From Planctomycetes bacterium UBA2386 (lineage in GTDB: Bacteria; Planctomycetota; UBA1135; UBA2386), in the NCBI GenBank assembly GCA_002343845.1, contig DDSQ01000038.1, positions 2,586-66,585 of the forward strand: 64,000 bases of DNA. The letters are read 5' to 3'. Position numbers and translations under genes: made by a program. Below are positions 49,966 through 60,730 of the stretch, one piece after another. The stretch's first letter is position 1, and each line of letters begins with the position of its first letter. A model generated the notes under the pieces. That model had not been told where the DNA came from, made no database searches, and worked only from the letters and a program-made list of their open reading frames with translations.

Positions 49966-51813
49966 ATGCCCGTTGCCCTCGAAATCACCGACCGTTCCGG
50001 CACGCGCGAGGCCGAAGTCGGCCGCGACTCGTTCTGGATCGGCGGTCCACGGTCGCAGTGCGACGTCGAACTCGACCTCGCGGGCGTGGTCGGACGCATC
50101 GTCGAGGTGGCGTGCGACGAGCGTGGTCGCCTGCGCGTGCGCGCCGAGCCCGGCCTGCCGTTCCCGATCCGTTGCGCGACCGGAGCGGTGGGCGCGCGGT
50201 TCGAGTCCTTCCTCGACGGCGACGTGCTGAACGTCGGACCGGCCCTGGTGAAGCTGCGATTCCGCGCCGAGCCCACCGGCGACGTCGTGCACGCGCTCGA
50301 TCCGAGCGTGCTCGCGTCGGCTCCCGGTTCGCCGGTGGGGGCGTGGTACCGCACGTTCATGGAGATGGCCGATCACCTCGAAGGGCTGAAGAGCCACGAG
50401 CAGATGGTGCCGGCCGCGATGTCGGCGATCCTGCGCGCGACCGGCGCCGACCGCGTGCACGTCGAACTCGACGACGAGGACGGCACGCACGCCTACTTCA
50501 TGAGCCGGCCGGAGGATCGCAAGCAGTTCCGCGTCAGCCGTTCGATGGTCGAGCAGGTGCGCGCGTCGGGCCGCGTCGTGCACGTGCCGGTCGCCGCCAG
50601 CGATCCCGTGGCGCGCACGTTCCACAGCGTGCGCAGCGAAGGCATCTCCTCGGCGGTGGCGCTGCCGGTGCAGGCGCTCGGCAAGCACCTTGGCGTGATC
50701 TACGCCGACTGCACGCGCGACGGTGCGGTGTTGTCCGCCGAAGACCTGCAGCGCGTCGCCTTCTGCGCGCGCATCCTCGCGACCGCCGTCGGCAACCGCG
50801 TGCTGGTCCGCAGCCTGCTCGACCAGAAGAACCCCGGGCCGCAGCCCGCGGTGCTCGAGTCGAAGAGCCCGGCTTGCGCCGAGTTCATCGCCCGCGTCAA
50901 GCTCTACGCGCCGGCCGACTACACCGTGCTGGTTCGCGGCGAGACCGGCACCGGCAAGGAAGTCGTCGCGCGGGCGATGCACGAACTGTCGCGGCGCAAG
51001 AAGGGGCCGTTCGTGCCGGTCAACTGCGCGGCGATCCCCGCCGAACTGATGGAGAGCATGCTGTTCGGCCACGAGAAGGGCGCGTTCACCGGGGCACTGC
51101 AGACCCGGCGCGGGCACTTCGAGGAGGCGCACGGCGGCACGATCTTCCTCGACGAGATCGGCGACATGGCGCTCGAGCTGCAGGCGAAGATCCTGCGTGT
51201 GCTCCAGGACCGGATCGTGATGCCGATCGGCGGCCGGCGGCAGGTGCGCGTCGACGTGCGCATCGTCGCCGCGACGCACCAGGATCTCGAGCGCATGGTG
51301 CGCGAAGGCCGCTTCCGCGAAGACCTCTACTACCGTCTGCGCGAACTCGAGATCGTGTTGCCGCCGCTGCGCGAACGCCGCGAAGACCTGCTCGACCTCG
51401 CGCGCACGTTCGTGCGCGAAGCGGCGGAGGAACTCGGCTACGCGCAGGTGCCGGCGATCTCGGCGGCCGCCGAGGAGCGGCTGCTCGGCGAGCCGTGGCG
51501 CGGCAACGTGCGCGAACTGCGCCACGTCGTGAAGGGTGCCGTGCTGCGCGCCGCCGGCGCCGATCTGCAGCCGACGCATCTCGACCTCGACCGCCAGGTC
51601 GAACGCGTCGCCGCGGCGGCGGGGGCGGGCGATGCTGCGGCCGGGCTCGCGAACGCCACCTGGAAGGACCGCCTCGAGGCCCAGGAGAAGGCGGCGTTGC
51701 AGCGCACGCTCGCCGACGCCGCTGGCAACCTGACGCGCGCCGCCGAGCTGTTCGGCGTGCCGCGCACGACCTACCGCGAGAAGCTGGTGCGTCACGGCCT
51801 GCTCGAGAACTGA
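49966..51813 (+). CDS. Sigma-54-dependent transcriptional activator with FHA-like and GAF domains
   Basis: 615 residues. Order: an FHA-like N-terminal domain (5-100: DSFWIGGPRSQCDVEL, GDVLNVGPALVKLRF), a GAF domain (about 135-280), the AAA+ activator domain and an HTH_8 Fis-type DNA-binding domain (LTRAAELFGVPRTTYREKL). The AAA+ core is complete: GETGTGKE (325-332), GAFTGA (372-377) and Walker B TIFLDE (392-397). It needs RpoN, which is not in the window. The FHA-like part lacks the canonical GR, SxxH and NG phosphothreonine-binding residues. The divergent kinase gene makes a signalling pair plausible. Confidence 0.92.
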   Translation: MPVALEITDRSGTREAEVGRDSFWIGGPRSQCDVELDLAGVVGRIVEVACDERGRLRVRAEPGLPFPIRCATGAVGARFESFLDGDVLNVGPALVKLRFRAEPTGDVVHALDPSVLASAPGSPVGAWYRTFMEMADHLEGLKSHEQMVPAAMSAILRATGADRVHVELDDEDGTHAYFMSRPEDRKQFRVSRSMVEQVRASGRVVHVPVAASDPVARTFHSVRSEGISSAVALPVQALGKHLGVIYADCTRDGAVLSAEDLQRVAFCARILATAVGNRVLVRSLLDQKNPGPQPAVLESKSPACAEFIARVKLYAPADYTVLVRGETGTGKEVVARAMHELSRRKKGPFVPVNCAAIPAELMESMLFGHEKGAFTGALQTRRGHFEEAHGGTIFLDEIGDMALELQAKILRVLQDRIVMPIGGRRQVRVDVRIVAATHQDLERMVREGRFREDLYYRLRELEIVLPPLRERREDLLDLARTFVREAAEELGYAQVPAISAAAEERLLGEPWRGNVRELRHVVKGAVLRAAGADLQPTHLDLDRQVERVAAAAGAGDAAAGLANATWKDRLEAQEKAALQRTLADAAGNLTRAAELFGVPRTTYREKLVRHGLLEN

Positions 51814-51862
51814 CCGGAACGGGCGATGCGCGGACCGTCGCGCTCGCTAGCCTGCTCGACCC

Positions 51863-52786
51863 TTGTCCTCGCGCCGAACGTCTCCCGAGGCGACCCTCAC
51901 CGCGGTCGGCGACGTGCACCGTTGGTGGCGCACCGCCGACGCGGTCCATCTCGAACGCACGCGCCCGGACCTCGCCCTGTTCGTCGGCGACCTCGGCGAC
52001 GAGGACGTCGAGATCGCGCGCGCCGTTGCCGGCCTGCCGGTGCCGAAGGCGGTCATGCTCGGCAACCACGACGCCTGGCAGAGCTTCGGCCGCCGCACCA
52101 GCACGGCCAAGCTGCGCGAGATCCTGGCCTTGCTCGGCGACGACCACCTCGCCTATGCGGTGCGCGAAGTGCCCGCCGCCGGCATCTCGGTCGTCGGAGC
52201 GCGACCGTTCTCGTGGGGCGGCCCGAACCTGCGCAGCCCCGAGCTCTACGACGAGATCTACGGCATCCGCACGATGAAGCAGTCGGCGGCCGCGATCGTC
52301 GACGCGGCGCGCAACGCGCAGCACCGCGACCTGGTGATCCTCGCGCACAACGGGCCGCTCGGGCTCGGCGAGAACAGCAGCGACATCTGCGGCAAGGACT
52401 TCGGCAAGCCCGGCGGCGACTGGGGCGATCGCGATCTGGCCGTGGCCCTGCAGCGCATCGAGGGCTTCGGTTTGCGCGTGCGCGCGGTGATCGCTGGCCA
52501 CATGCACCACAAGCTCGTGCATCCGCGCGGCGCCGAACGCACGCGCTTCGTGCGCGCCGGCGACACGTTGTTCCTCAATGCTGCGTACGTGCCGCGCGTG
52601 CGGCAGGACGAGCACGGCGGCGAACTCGGCTACTTCCTGCGCACACGCTGGCGCGCGGGCGAGTGCCTCGGCGTCGAGGAGGTCTGGGTCGACGTGCACG
52701 GCGACGAACACTCGGCGAGCACGCCGACGTTCGCCGAACTCGACCCGCTGGCGCCGCTCGCCGAGGACGTGCCCGAAGCGGAGTAG
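51863..52786 (+). CDS. Calcineurin-like metallophosphoesterase
   Basis: 307 residues. Metal and phosphate motifs: TAVGDVHRWW, LFVGDLGDEDVEI, MLGNHDAWQSF, ILAHNGPLG and IAGHMHHKLVHP. The order and spacing (GDVH, GDLGDED, GNHD) match the family known from cyanobacteria and plants as TIGR04168-type metallophosphoesterases, of uncertain substrate. Start is a TTG at 51863; no ATG or GTG precedes the conserved core. It follows the sigma-54 activator by 49 bases on the same strand and may share its transcript. Confidence 0.85.
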   Translation: MSSRRTSPEATLTAVGDVHRWWRTADAVHLERTRPDLALFVGDLGDEDVEIARAVAGLPVPKAVMLGNHDAWQSFGRRTSTAKLREILALLGDDHLAYAVREVPAAGISVVGARPFSWGGPNLRSPELYDEIYGIRTMKQSAAAIVDAARNAQHRDLVILAHNGPLGLGENSSDICGKDFGKPGGDWGDRDLAVALQRIEGFGLRVRAVIAGHMHHKLVHPRGAERTRFVRAGDTLFLNAAYVPRVRQDEHGGELGYFLRTRWRAGECLGVEEVWVDVHGDEHSASTPTFAELDPLAPLAEDVPEAE

Positions 52787-52813
52787 GTTCCGGCGATGCG
52801 GTGACCCGCCCGC

Positions 52814-54073
52814 TCAGCGGCTCGCCGCGGCGACCTTCTCGACCTCGCGCCAGACGCGCAGCAGGTTGCCGCTCCAGAGCAGACCGATCTGCGCTTCGTC
52901 GTAGCCGCGACGCACCAGTTCGCGGGTGACGTTCTTCGTCTCGCTGGCGTCCTTCCAGCCGTCGATGCCACCGCCCCCGTCGAAGTCCGAACTGATGCCG
53001 GCGTGGGCGATGCCGACGGTCTTCACCACGTGGTCGATGTGGTCGACGAAGTCGGCGACGTTGGCACGCGGGTGCTCCTTGTCGATCGCCGGCATGCCGG
53101 CCTCGAACTTCTGCCAACGCTCCTGCCGCGCCTCTTCGGAAAGCCCCTCCGTCGAAGCACCTTGGCCGACGCCGCACTCGGCCTGCCACTTGGCGACCGC
53201 CGCGCGGCGCGCTGCCGAAGCCTTGACGAAGTCGGCCAGCGCCACGCACTGCACCACGCCGCCCTTGGCGGCCAGGGCGCGCAACTGTTCGTCGTCGAGG
53301 TTGCGCGTGTGGTCGTGGACCGCGCGCGCGCCGCTGTGCGACGCGATCACCGGGGCTTTGCTGGCGGCGACCGCCTGCATCATCGTCGTCTTCGCGGCGT
53401 GCGAGACGTCGACCATGATGCCGACGCGGTTCATCGCTGCGATCGCCTCGCGACCGAGGTCGCTGAGTCCGCCGTGGATGCCTTCGGCCGGCGTGTGCGA
53501 GTCGCCGAGTTGCGTGTGGCCGTTGTGCGTGATGCTCATGTAGCGCGCGCCGCGCGCGTGGAACGCCGCGACGTTGCCGACGTCGAGCCCCATCGGGTAG
53601 CCGTTCTCGATGCCGATGCAGGCGATCAGCTTGCCCTCGCGGTGCAGACGTTCGACGTCGTCCGGGGACAGCGCCAGCCCGATCGTGTCGCCGTGCTTCT
53701 TCGCCATGCGCTCGATCGCGTCGAACTTGGCCTTCGCCTCGGCGAACGAGCGCCGGTAGCCGGGCTCGTCGAGGCGGCGCTGTGCTGTGTAGACGATGAA
53801 GAACGCGCAGTCGTAGCCGCCCTCGCGCATCTTCGGGAAGTCGACCTGCTGGTTGCCGCGCACCGACGGGTCGTGGGTCGCGCGGAAGCGTTCGCGCGTC
53901 GCCGGATCGTCGGGCAGCTGGTCGGGGGCGAGCTGCGGCTCGATGTCCTTGTGGGTGTCGAGCGTGAGCACGCGCGCGTGGATCGCGTCGGCGCGAGCGA
54001 TCTGCTCGGGCGTGAGCGCCTGCTGGGCGGCGAGGAACGGAACGAGGAGGCAGCCGGCGAGCACGCAGCGCAT
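52814..54073 (-). CDS. Exported membrane-dipeptidase-like metallopeptidase (M19)
   Basis: 419 residues with signal peptide MRCVLAGCLLVPFLAAQ. Zinc-site segments of the renal dipeptidase family: LDTHKDI, GIENGYPMG, SITHNGHTQLGDS, IMVDVSHAAKTTM, VIASHSGARAVHDHTRNL and ISSDFDGGGG. Family enzymes cleave dipeptides, including D-amino-acid forms. It may take part in periplasmic peptide recycling; it lacks a lipobox. It sits downstream of a SWIB-domain gene on the same strand, 62 bases apart. Confidence 0.92.
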   Translation of the reverse strand: MRCVLAGCLLVPFLAAQQALTPEQIARADAIHARVLTLDTHKDIEPQLAPDQLPDDPATRERFRATHDPSVRGNQQVDFPKMREGGYDCAFFIVYTAQRRLDEPGYRRSFAEAKAKFDAIERMAKKHGDTIGLALSPDDVERLHREGKLIACIGIENGYPMGLDVGNVAAFHARGARYMSITHNGHTQLGDSHTPAEGIHGGLSDLGREAIAAMNRVGIMVDVSHAAKTTMMQAVAASKAPVIASHSGARAVHDHTRNLDDEQLRALAAKGGVVQCVALADFVKASAARRAAVAKWQAECGVGQGASTEGLSEEARQERWQKFEAGMPAIDKEHPRANVADFVDHIDHVVKTVGIAHAGISSDFDGGGGIDGWKDASETKNVTRELVRRGYDEAQIGLLWSGNLLRVWREVEKVAAASR

Positions 54074-54135
54074 GGCAGCTACGACTACCGGCCGCGGCCG
54101 ACCCGCGCCAGCCGGGCGGGCGGCGTTCCCGGGCG

Positions 54136-54408
54136 TCAGACCTTCTTGATGTGCGCGGAGACGAGCTTCGTCATCTCGAACATCGTCACCGTCTTCTTGC
54201 CGCCGAACACCGGCAGGAGCTTGGCGTCGGCGTTGACGTTGGTCCGCACCTTGGCGTCCTGCAGCCCGTTCTTCTTGATGTAGTCCCAGAGGCGCTTGGT
54301 GATCTCGCTGCGCGGGATCGGGTCCTTGCCAACGACGGCCGCCAGGACGTCGTCGGGTTGCACCGGCTGGCTGAGGGCGGGATTGGGCTTCTTCTTTTCC
54401 TTGGTCAT
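54136..54408 (-). CDS. SWIB/MDM2-domain protein
   Basis: 90 residues, a nearly bare SWIB domain after a lysine-rich head: VVGKDPIPRSEITKRLWDYIKKNGLQD, then LLPVFGGKKTVTMFEMTKLVSAHI. In eukaryotes SWIB modules act in SWI/SNF chromatin remodelling and MDM2. Bacterial copies occur in Chlamydiae and some other groups, with chromatin- or topoisomerase-associated roles suggested. This one is likely a small DNA- or chromatin-associated protein. Flanked by a dipeptidase downstream and an RDD gene upstream on the same strand. Confidence 0.88.
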   Translation of the reverse strand: MTKEKKKPNPALSQPVQPDDVLAAVVGKDPIPRSEITKRLWDYIKKNGLQDAKVRTNVNADAKLLPVFGGKKTVTMFEMTKLVSAHIKKV

Positions 54409-54540
54409 CGAATCAGGTGCGGATGGATCGCCGCGCCGGAAGCGGCGGGCGGCACCGGCCGGGATCCTAGCGACGGGGGCCTCCCGGCGGGAACCGGCGA
54501 AGTACTTTGCTGCTCCCTTGGCGTACGGCGGGCGGGGAAA

Positions 54541-55482
54541 TCACCAGCCGCGCGGACCCTTCGGCCGCTTTGCCGGCGGCGTCGCCGCCTCCTTGCGCAA
54601 GCGCCGCTTGCCGAGCAACAGGCCCTGTTCGAGGTGCTCCCGCTGGGCGGTGTAGAACGCTTGCAGGAAGCGCGCACGGCGATTCTGCGGCACCGCGGCT
54701 GCGTCGAGACCGAGGCGCTTGCAGATCGCGGCCGTCACTGCCGCCAGCGTCTCCTCGGCGCCCGGCTGGCGCGCCTTGCGCAGCACCTGTTCGAGCACGA
54801 TCAGTTCGTGTTCGCCGTAGATGCCGAGTTGGGCCGCCGTGAACACGAACTCGGCGGCCGGTGGCGGTGGCGTTCCTTCGGCGGCAGCACCCGTCGCCAC
54901 CTTCGGCGGCGCACCGCCGTCGGCGAGGTCGCGCGCCAACCCAACGGGCGGCGCCAGCACGACGCGGGTGCCGGCGAGCAGATCGCCGATGCGCAGCCGT
55001 TGCGCGTTGCCGAGCGGGAAGAACAGCAGCCCCAGCACCCACAGGGTCGCCACCGTGCGCAGCACTCCGGTGTGGTCGGCGAACAACACGTCGGGCGCCA
55101 CCAACAGCGTCAGCGGCAGGAACAGCTCGATCTCGCGCGTGAGGTTGCGCGCCAGCAGGATCTCGGTGGTGAGCGGGCCGCCGTCGGCGCGGATGACGCG
55201 CAGGTGGTAGCGGCGCTTGCCGGGAGTGGTGCCACGGCCGCGCGCCTCGAACCACAGGAAGTAGCCATGCCGCAGCACGAACATGGTCAGCAGCACCGGC
55301 CCGAAGCCGAGCGTGAACGCGAACAGGAAGCCGCAGACGACGAAGATCACGCCGACGATCGACAGGTCGAAGGCAAGCGCGACCAGTCGCTCGCTCGCGG
55401 TGGCGGCGCCGAACTGCAGGTCGACGCCTTCCGGACTGCGCACCACCTGCGGCGGCAGCGGTTGGTCGGCGAACGCACTCAC
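54541..55482 (-). CDS. RDD-family membrane protein
   Basis: 313 residues. RDD core: VDLQFGAATASERLVALAFDLSIV, then the second pair with GRGTTPGKRRYHLRVIRADG; at least four membrane helices (about 32-58, 58-80, 125-145, 155-170). A cytosolic C-terminal helical region (about 190-313) is unusual for RDD and contains LLLGKRRLRKEAATPP. RDD proteins are of unclear role, some linked to transport or stress. The GTG at 55482 overlaps the SpoIIM-like stop as GTGA. It is the last gene of the MoxR cluster. Confidence 0.85.
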   Translation of the reverse strand: MSAFADQPLPPQVVRSPEGVDLQFGAATASERLVALAFDLSIVGVIFVVCGFLFAFTLGFGPVLLTMFVLRHGYFLWFEARGRGTTPGKRRYHLRVIRADGGPLTTEILLARNLTREIELFLPLTLLVAPDVLFADHTGVLRTVATLWVLGLLFFPLGNAQRLRIGDLLAGTRVVLAPPVGLARDLADGGAPPKVATGAAAEGTPPPPAAEFVFTAAQLGIYGEHELIVLEQVLRKARQPGAEETLAAVTAAICKRLGLDAAAVPQNRRARFLQAFYTAQREHLEQGLLLGKRRLRKEAATPPAKRPKGPRGW

Positions 55483-56474
55483 GGCCGCGGCCTCCCGGCC
55501 CGCACGAAGTAGACCGTCCACAGCAGCGCGAACGCGGTGGCGAGCGTGTAGCGCGTCGGCACGTGGACGACGATCTGCCGGAACACGCCTTCGACCAGGG
55601 CGGCGAGCATCAGCATCACGACGCTGCCGGCGACGACGCCGCCCATGCGGCGGCCGACTTCCGCCAGCGCCTGCAGCCGCGGCATCCGGCCGGGGAACGC
55701 CAGGCGCTGCGCGATCGCGAGGCCGGCCGCGCCGCACAGCACGATCGCGGTCAGTTCGGTGACGCCGTGCGGCAGGATCCACGACCACCATTCGACGCCG
55801 AGCCCGCGTTCGTGGAACAGGGCGCTCATCGCGCCGATCATCATGCCGTTGTAGAGCATCGCCAGGATGACCGGCATGCCGAACACGAAGCCCAGGCCGT
55901 AGACCAGGATCCCGACCGACGAGTTGTGCGTGAACAGGAAGGTCGCGAAGTCGAGCAGGCCGTCGTGCTCGCCGCCGTCGAACAGGGTCTTCTGCAGCGC
56001 TTCGGTCGATGCGGCCGGATCGCGGCCTTGGGCCAGGCCGGAATCGACGAACAGGTAGAAGGTGTCCGCATCGGCCGCGACCATCGCCCAGGCCAGGGCG
56101 GCGCCGAGCAGCAGCAGGGCCGCCGAGGCGGCGACGTACCAGGCGATCGAACGCACCGCCGCCGGGAAGCCGGCAGTCGCGAATGCGAGAGCGACGTCCA
56201 GCAGGCGGCGCTTGGGTCCGTAGACGACGAGATAGGCGCGCGCGCACAGCGCCTCGAGGTAGTCGCGCAGGTTGTCGTCGAGCACGGTCGACCGGGCGAC
56301 GCCGAGCGACGACAGCGCGGCGCGGTAGAGCACCGGCAGTCGCGCCACCTTCTCGGCGCCGAGCGCGCTCGGGCCGCCGCGTTCGCAGCGAGCGAGCAAC
56401 TCCTCGAGTTCGACCCACGCAGCCTGCCGTTCACGGCGGAAGCGAACCGACCACGGCACGGTGTCCGGACTCAC
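55479..56474 (-). CDS. Stage II sporulation protein M (SpoIIM)-like membrane protein
   Basis: 331 residues. About six membrane segments, a soluble N-terminal part (LEELLARCERGG, LDDNLRDYLEALCARAYLVVYG) and the SpoIIM-family core (THNSSVGILVYGLGFVFGMPVILAMLYNGMMIGAM, WILPHGVTELTAIVLCGAAG). Genuine SpoIIM acts in engulfment of spore formers; this organism's gene neighbourhood (MoxR, DUF58, RDD) places it in the widespread non-sporulation group of unknown function. The start is a GTG at 56474 overlapping the DUF58 stop as GTGA. Confidence 0.87.
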   Translation of the reverse strand: MSPDTVPWSVRFRRERQAAWVELEELLARCERGGPSALGAEKVARLPVLYRAALSSLGVARSTVLDDNLRDYLEALCARAYLVVYGPKRRLLDVALAFATAGFPAAVRSIAWYVAASAALLLLGAALAWAMVAADADTFYLFVDSGLAQGRDPAASTEALQKTLFDGGEHDGLLDFATFLFTHNSSVGILVYGLGFVFGMPVILAMLYNGMMIGAMSALFHERGLGVEWWSWILPHGVTELTAIVLCGAAGLAIAQRLAFPGRMPRLQALAEVGRRMGGVVAGSVVMLMLAALVEGVFRQIVVHVPTRYTLATAFALLWTVYFVRAGRPRP

Positions 56475-57777
56475 AGCAGTTCCCTCCGCTTCACCTGCAG
56501 GTAGCGCTGGATCAGTGCCGCGTCGAGCGACGCCACATCGGTGTCGAGCACCTGGGAGCCGGCGGCGCGGATGCGTTCGAGCACCAGCAGGCGATCGCGC
56601 CGGATCTCCTCGGCCACCACCGCGCGATGCAGGTCGTCGACGTCGTGCAGGTTGCGCGCCGCCGCCGCCGCCGGCAACGGGTCGCGCATCGCCACGAACA
56701 GCAGCACGTGCTTCTGCGCCAACCAGCTGACGTTGCGCAGCATCAGCTCGGCGGTGATGGCGTCGACGAAGTCGGTGAACAGCACCACCAGCGTGCGACG
56801 ACGCAACTGCCGCAGCAGTTCGGTCATCGCCAACGTGAAGTTCGTCTCCTCGTTCGAATAGTCGAGCGACGTCAGCCGTTCCTGCATGGCCGCCAGCGCG
56901 TGCACGCCGGCCTGCGGCAACAGCACCGGGCTCGGCTTGGCGGCGAACGGAAACAGTCCGACGCGGTCGCCGGTCCGCAGGCAGACGAAGGCGAGTTGCA
57001 GCGCGGCGAGGATCGCGTGGTCGAGCCGCGGCATGCCGCGCAGCGGTTCGCCCATGAGGCGCCCGCTGTCGATGCAGACCATTACCGGATGATCGCGCTC
57101 GGCGCGGAACTCGCGGCAGAGCACCTGGCGATGGCGCGCCGTCGCCTTCCAGTCGATGGCGCGGCGGTCCATGCCGGCGACGAATTCGCGCAACGACTCG
57201 AAGTCGCTGCCGTCGCCGACGTACTTCTCGACCTTGAGACCGGTGGTGAACTCGCGGTTGTCGATCATCCGGGCGGCGCGCGCCCGCACCGCGCGAACGT
57301 TGGCGATCACCCGCACCGGTACGTGCAGCGGCTGCACGATCTCCCGCCACAGCCAGCCCAGCGGCCCGGTCCACCGCGCGTGCACGCGCATCACGGTCAG
57401 CGTCCCGCGTCGATGCGGGCGCAGCGGCAGCTCCGCCGTCGCCGGTGCGTCGGGCGCAACGAACAAGTTCGCGTCCGGCAGCGGGGCGGCGTCGCCGGCG
57501 AGTTCGACCACGACTTCGACGTGCACGCGGCGCGACGAGGTCACGACCACCTCGACCGACGCCGCATCCCCGAAGTGCACGAGATCCGGCGGCGTCACGT
57601 CGATCCGCATCTCGCGCCGGGTCGGGGTCACCGCCAGCTCGACGGCCAGCAGCAACCCGATCACGACGAGGCAGCCGGACCAGGCCAGCCACGCCGCCGG
57701 CAGTTCGGTGATCGTCGGCAGCGCCGCGACCGCGAGGCCGGCGCCGAACACCGCAGCGAATCGGCCGGTCGGCCGCA

Positions 57778-57778
<1 letters not shown>
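56471..57778 (-). CDS. DUF58 protein with N-terminal membrane hairpin
   Basis: 435 residues. Two membrane helices at about 9-28 and 30-52, a beta-rich segment (55-150), then the DUF58 signature near 190: VGDGSDFESLREFVAGMDRRAIDWKATARHRQVLCREF. A VWA-like Rossmann domain follows (VMVCIDSGRLMG as a MIDAS-like DxSxS variant, TLVVLFTDFVD). DUF58 proteins work with MoxR-type AAA+ ATPases in assembly or activation of protein complexes. Start ATG 57778 shares a base with the moxR stop (TGATG). Confidence 0.87.
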
Positions 57779-58705
<927 letters not shown>

Positions 58706-58728
<23 letters not shown>

Positions 58729-59929
58729 GCAACAGGTCCTCGGTCAGATGGCGGATGGCACGGGCGGTCGTCACGGCTTCGACAGGCCGCATCGCCGCCG
58801 CGTCGCGGGTGAGCAGTGCCGTGAGTCGGGCGCCGTCGGCGGCCGGCATGCGCGCCAGAACGAACGCGCGTACGGCCGAGTCGTCGAGCCCGCGCGGAGC
58901 CTGCAGCGCTTCGGCCACGCTGCGCAGCCGTTGGCGTCCGTAGCGGCGCAGTGACGGTCCGGGCGGGCCGGCGACGCGCAGCAGCGCGGCGATGTTGTCG
59001 AGCAGGAACGCCTTGCCGGCTCCGATCGCCGCCGCCGCTGGCTGCAGTGGGCCGAAACGCCCGGCGGCGATCCACGCCATCACTGCGAGCAGCAGCAGCA
59101 GGTGCACGGTGACCAGCACGAACGGGAAGCGGCCGGCGGCGTGCCAGATGCTCGGCGACAAGCCGTGTCCGTGCAGCGTTTCGTCGAACACGACCGCACC
59201 TTCTCCCTTCAGCGCCGCGACCATCGCCAGCACCAGGGCCGGATTGTCGCCGCGGTGGAGTCCGTGGTTGGCGATCAGGTCGGGATCGGCCAGCACGTGC
59301 ACGCCGTCCCAGGTGCCGAGCAGCACGCCGTGTTCGCACGTGATGATCGGCTCAAGGTCGGCATGGGACCGCAGCAGTTGCACGGGGTCGCGCAGCGTCG
59401 GCGTCGGCCAGCCGTCGGGCACGCTCCACGCCGCTGCGCGTGGGTGCCGCACGATGCCGGGCAGCCCGGACTCGGTCCACGCGCCGATGTGTTCGCCGAC
59501 GTCGTCGACGTCGCTCGGTTCGAGCAGACCGACACTCTCGACCCACGACGGCTGTTCGGGGTCGGGTTCGCCGATGCGCTTGGGCAGCACCACCAGCGTC
59601 GCCGGTGCCTGCGCCACGTGCGCGCGAAAGCGCAGGTCGTCGGTGGCGTCGATCTCGCGCGGCTCGGCGACCACCAGCAGGCCGCACGGGCCGAGGCCGC
59701 GCACCACGCGCGCCTGCATGACGACTTCGCCGTTCGCGCGCAGCCACTGCAACCAGCCCAGGTGGCCGAGCGAGGAACGGCTGTAGCCGTCGGCGCCACA
59801 GGTCGGCGTCGACGGGTCGCTGCCCGGCGACACCAGCAACGCCAAGGCGGCGAGCAACGACAGCGCGGTCACGATGCCGTAGACGCGGGTCCATCGCGAC
59901 GCGAACGGCGTCACTGCGGGGGGCGGCAT
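58706..59929 (-). CDS. DUF4350-like membrane protein of the MoxR cluster
   Basis: 407 residues. N-terminal membrane helix (about 14-36), an extracytoplasmic domain (40-260: [32 protein letters not shown]), a second helix (about 265-290: [21 protein letters not shown]) and a cytosolic C-terminal region (300-407). The layout matches DUF4350 proteins found next to MoxR and DUF58. Function unknown. It overlaps moxR by 23 bases and the upstream DUF4129-like gene by 19 bases. Confidence 0.78.
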
Positions 59930-60612
59930 GCGACCTCCCAGTGTTGGTAGCAGGTACGGGCGTGTTCGTAGCCGTCGCGATCGGCCGCCTCACCGCCGAA
60001 GTGCACGCGTTCGACCGCGACGACCAAGGCGGCCAGCGGGTCGGCGGGCATGCCGGCCCGTGCGCGCCGCAGCCCTTCGCGCGCCGTGGCGTGCGGGGGC
60101 AGGACGTTGCCGCGCGAGGTCCACGCCGCGAACGCACGCGCCAGCAGCGCGTGCACGGCGCCGTGGTAGTCGCCCGCAGCGGCGAGCCGTTCGTGGTCGG
60201 GCAAGGCGATCGCAGGCTCGGGGACGCCGTCCGCCGCGCGCCGGCCGGCGACCTTCGGCTCGCGTGGCGGCGGGGTTTCCCCAGCGGTGCGCGCCCGGAG
60301 GATCGCCGCCAGCAGCAACGCCCCTGCGACCGCGACGCCGACCCACAGCGCAACCGGTCCCATCGATGCGAGTCCGCAGGGCACGAGGTGCCATGCCTGG
60401 CTGCGGTGCGTTCGTTCGCGCGGGCCGGAGCGGGCGCCGTAGCGGCGGCCCAAGGGGCTGGCGCTGCCGTGCCGGTCGCCGTCGTCCCCGGGCAAGGCCA
60501 TCTGCACGTCGGCATCGCGCAGCACGCTCCGCGCCCGTTCGCCGACGTCGGTCTGCGCCGTCCCCGCGAGGCACAAGGCGAGGCTCAGCAGGGCGCCCCG
60601 CAGTTGCACCAT
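59911..60612 (-). CDS. DUF4129-like membrane protein of the MoxR cluster
   Basis: 233 residues. Signal peptide LRGALLSLALCLAGTAQ, an extracytoplasmic segment (20-85), one membrane helix (about 86-106: MGPVALWVGVAVAGALLLAA) and a C-terminal cytosolic part resembling DUF4129 ([38 protein letters not shown]). Such proteins accompany MoxR/DUF58/DUF4350 genes, with unknown role. It is the first gene of the run in this window; 118 bases separate it from the divergent membrane protein at 60731. Confidence 0.7.
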   Translation of the reverse strand: MVQLRGALLSLALCLAGTAQTDVGERARSVLRDADVQMALPGDDGDRHGSASPLGRRYGARSGPRERTHRSQAWHLVPCGLASMGPVALWVGVAVAGALLLAAILRARTAGETPPPREPKVAGRRAADGVPEPAIALPDHERLAAAGDYHGAVHALLARAFAAWTSRGNVLPPHATAREGLRRARAGMPADPLAALVVAVERVHFGGEAADRDGYEHARTCYQHWEVACRPPQ

Positions 60613-60730
60613 GGCGGCACGCTAACGCCCTCGGAGGACGTTGCAATCGGGGACAGTGGTTGCGGTCATTGCCTCGATTGCTAGAACGACAGGCCACGTT
60701 TGCCCTCGTCGGCTGGAGAGCCCTCGCCCC

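Noticed and set aside
55479..56474. Sporulation locus based on the SpoIIM-like gene
   Set aside because: There are no other sporulation genes; the neighbourhood is that of the MoxR cluster.
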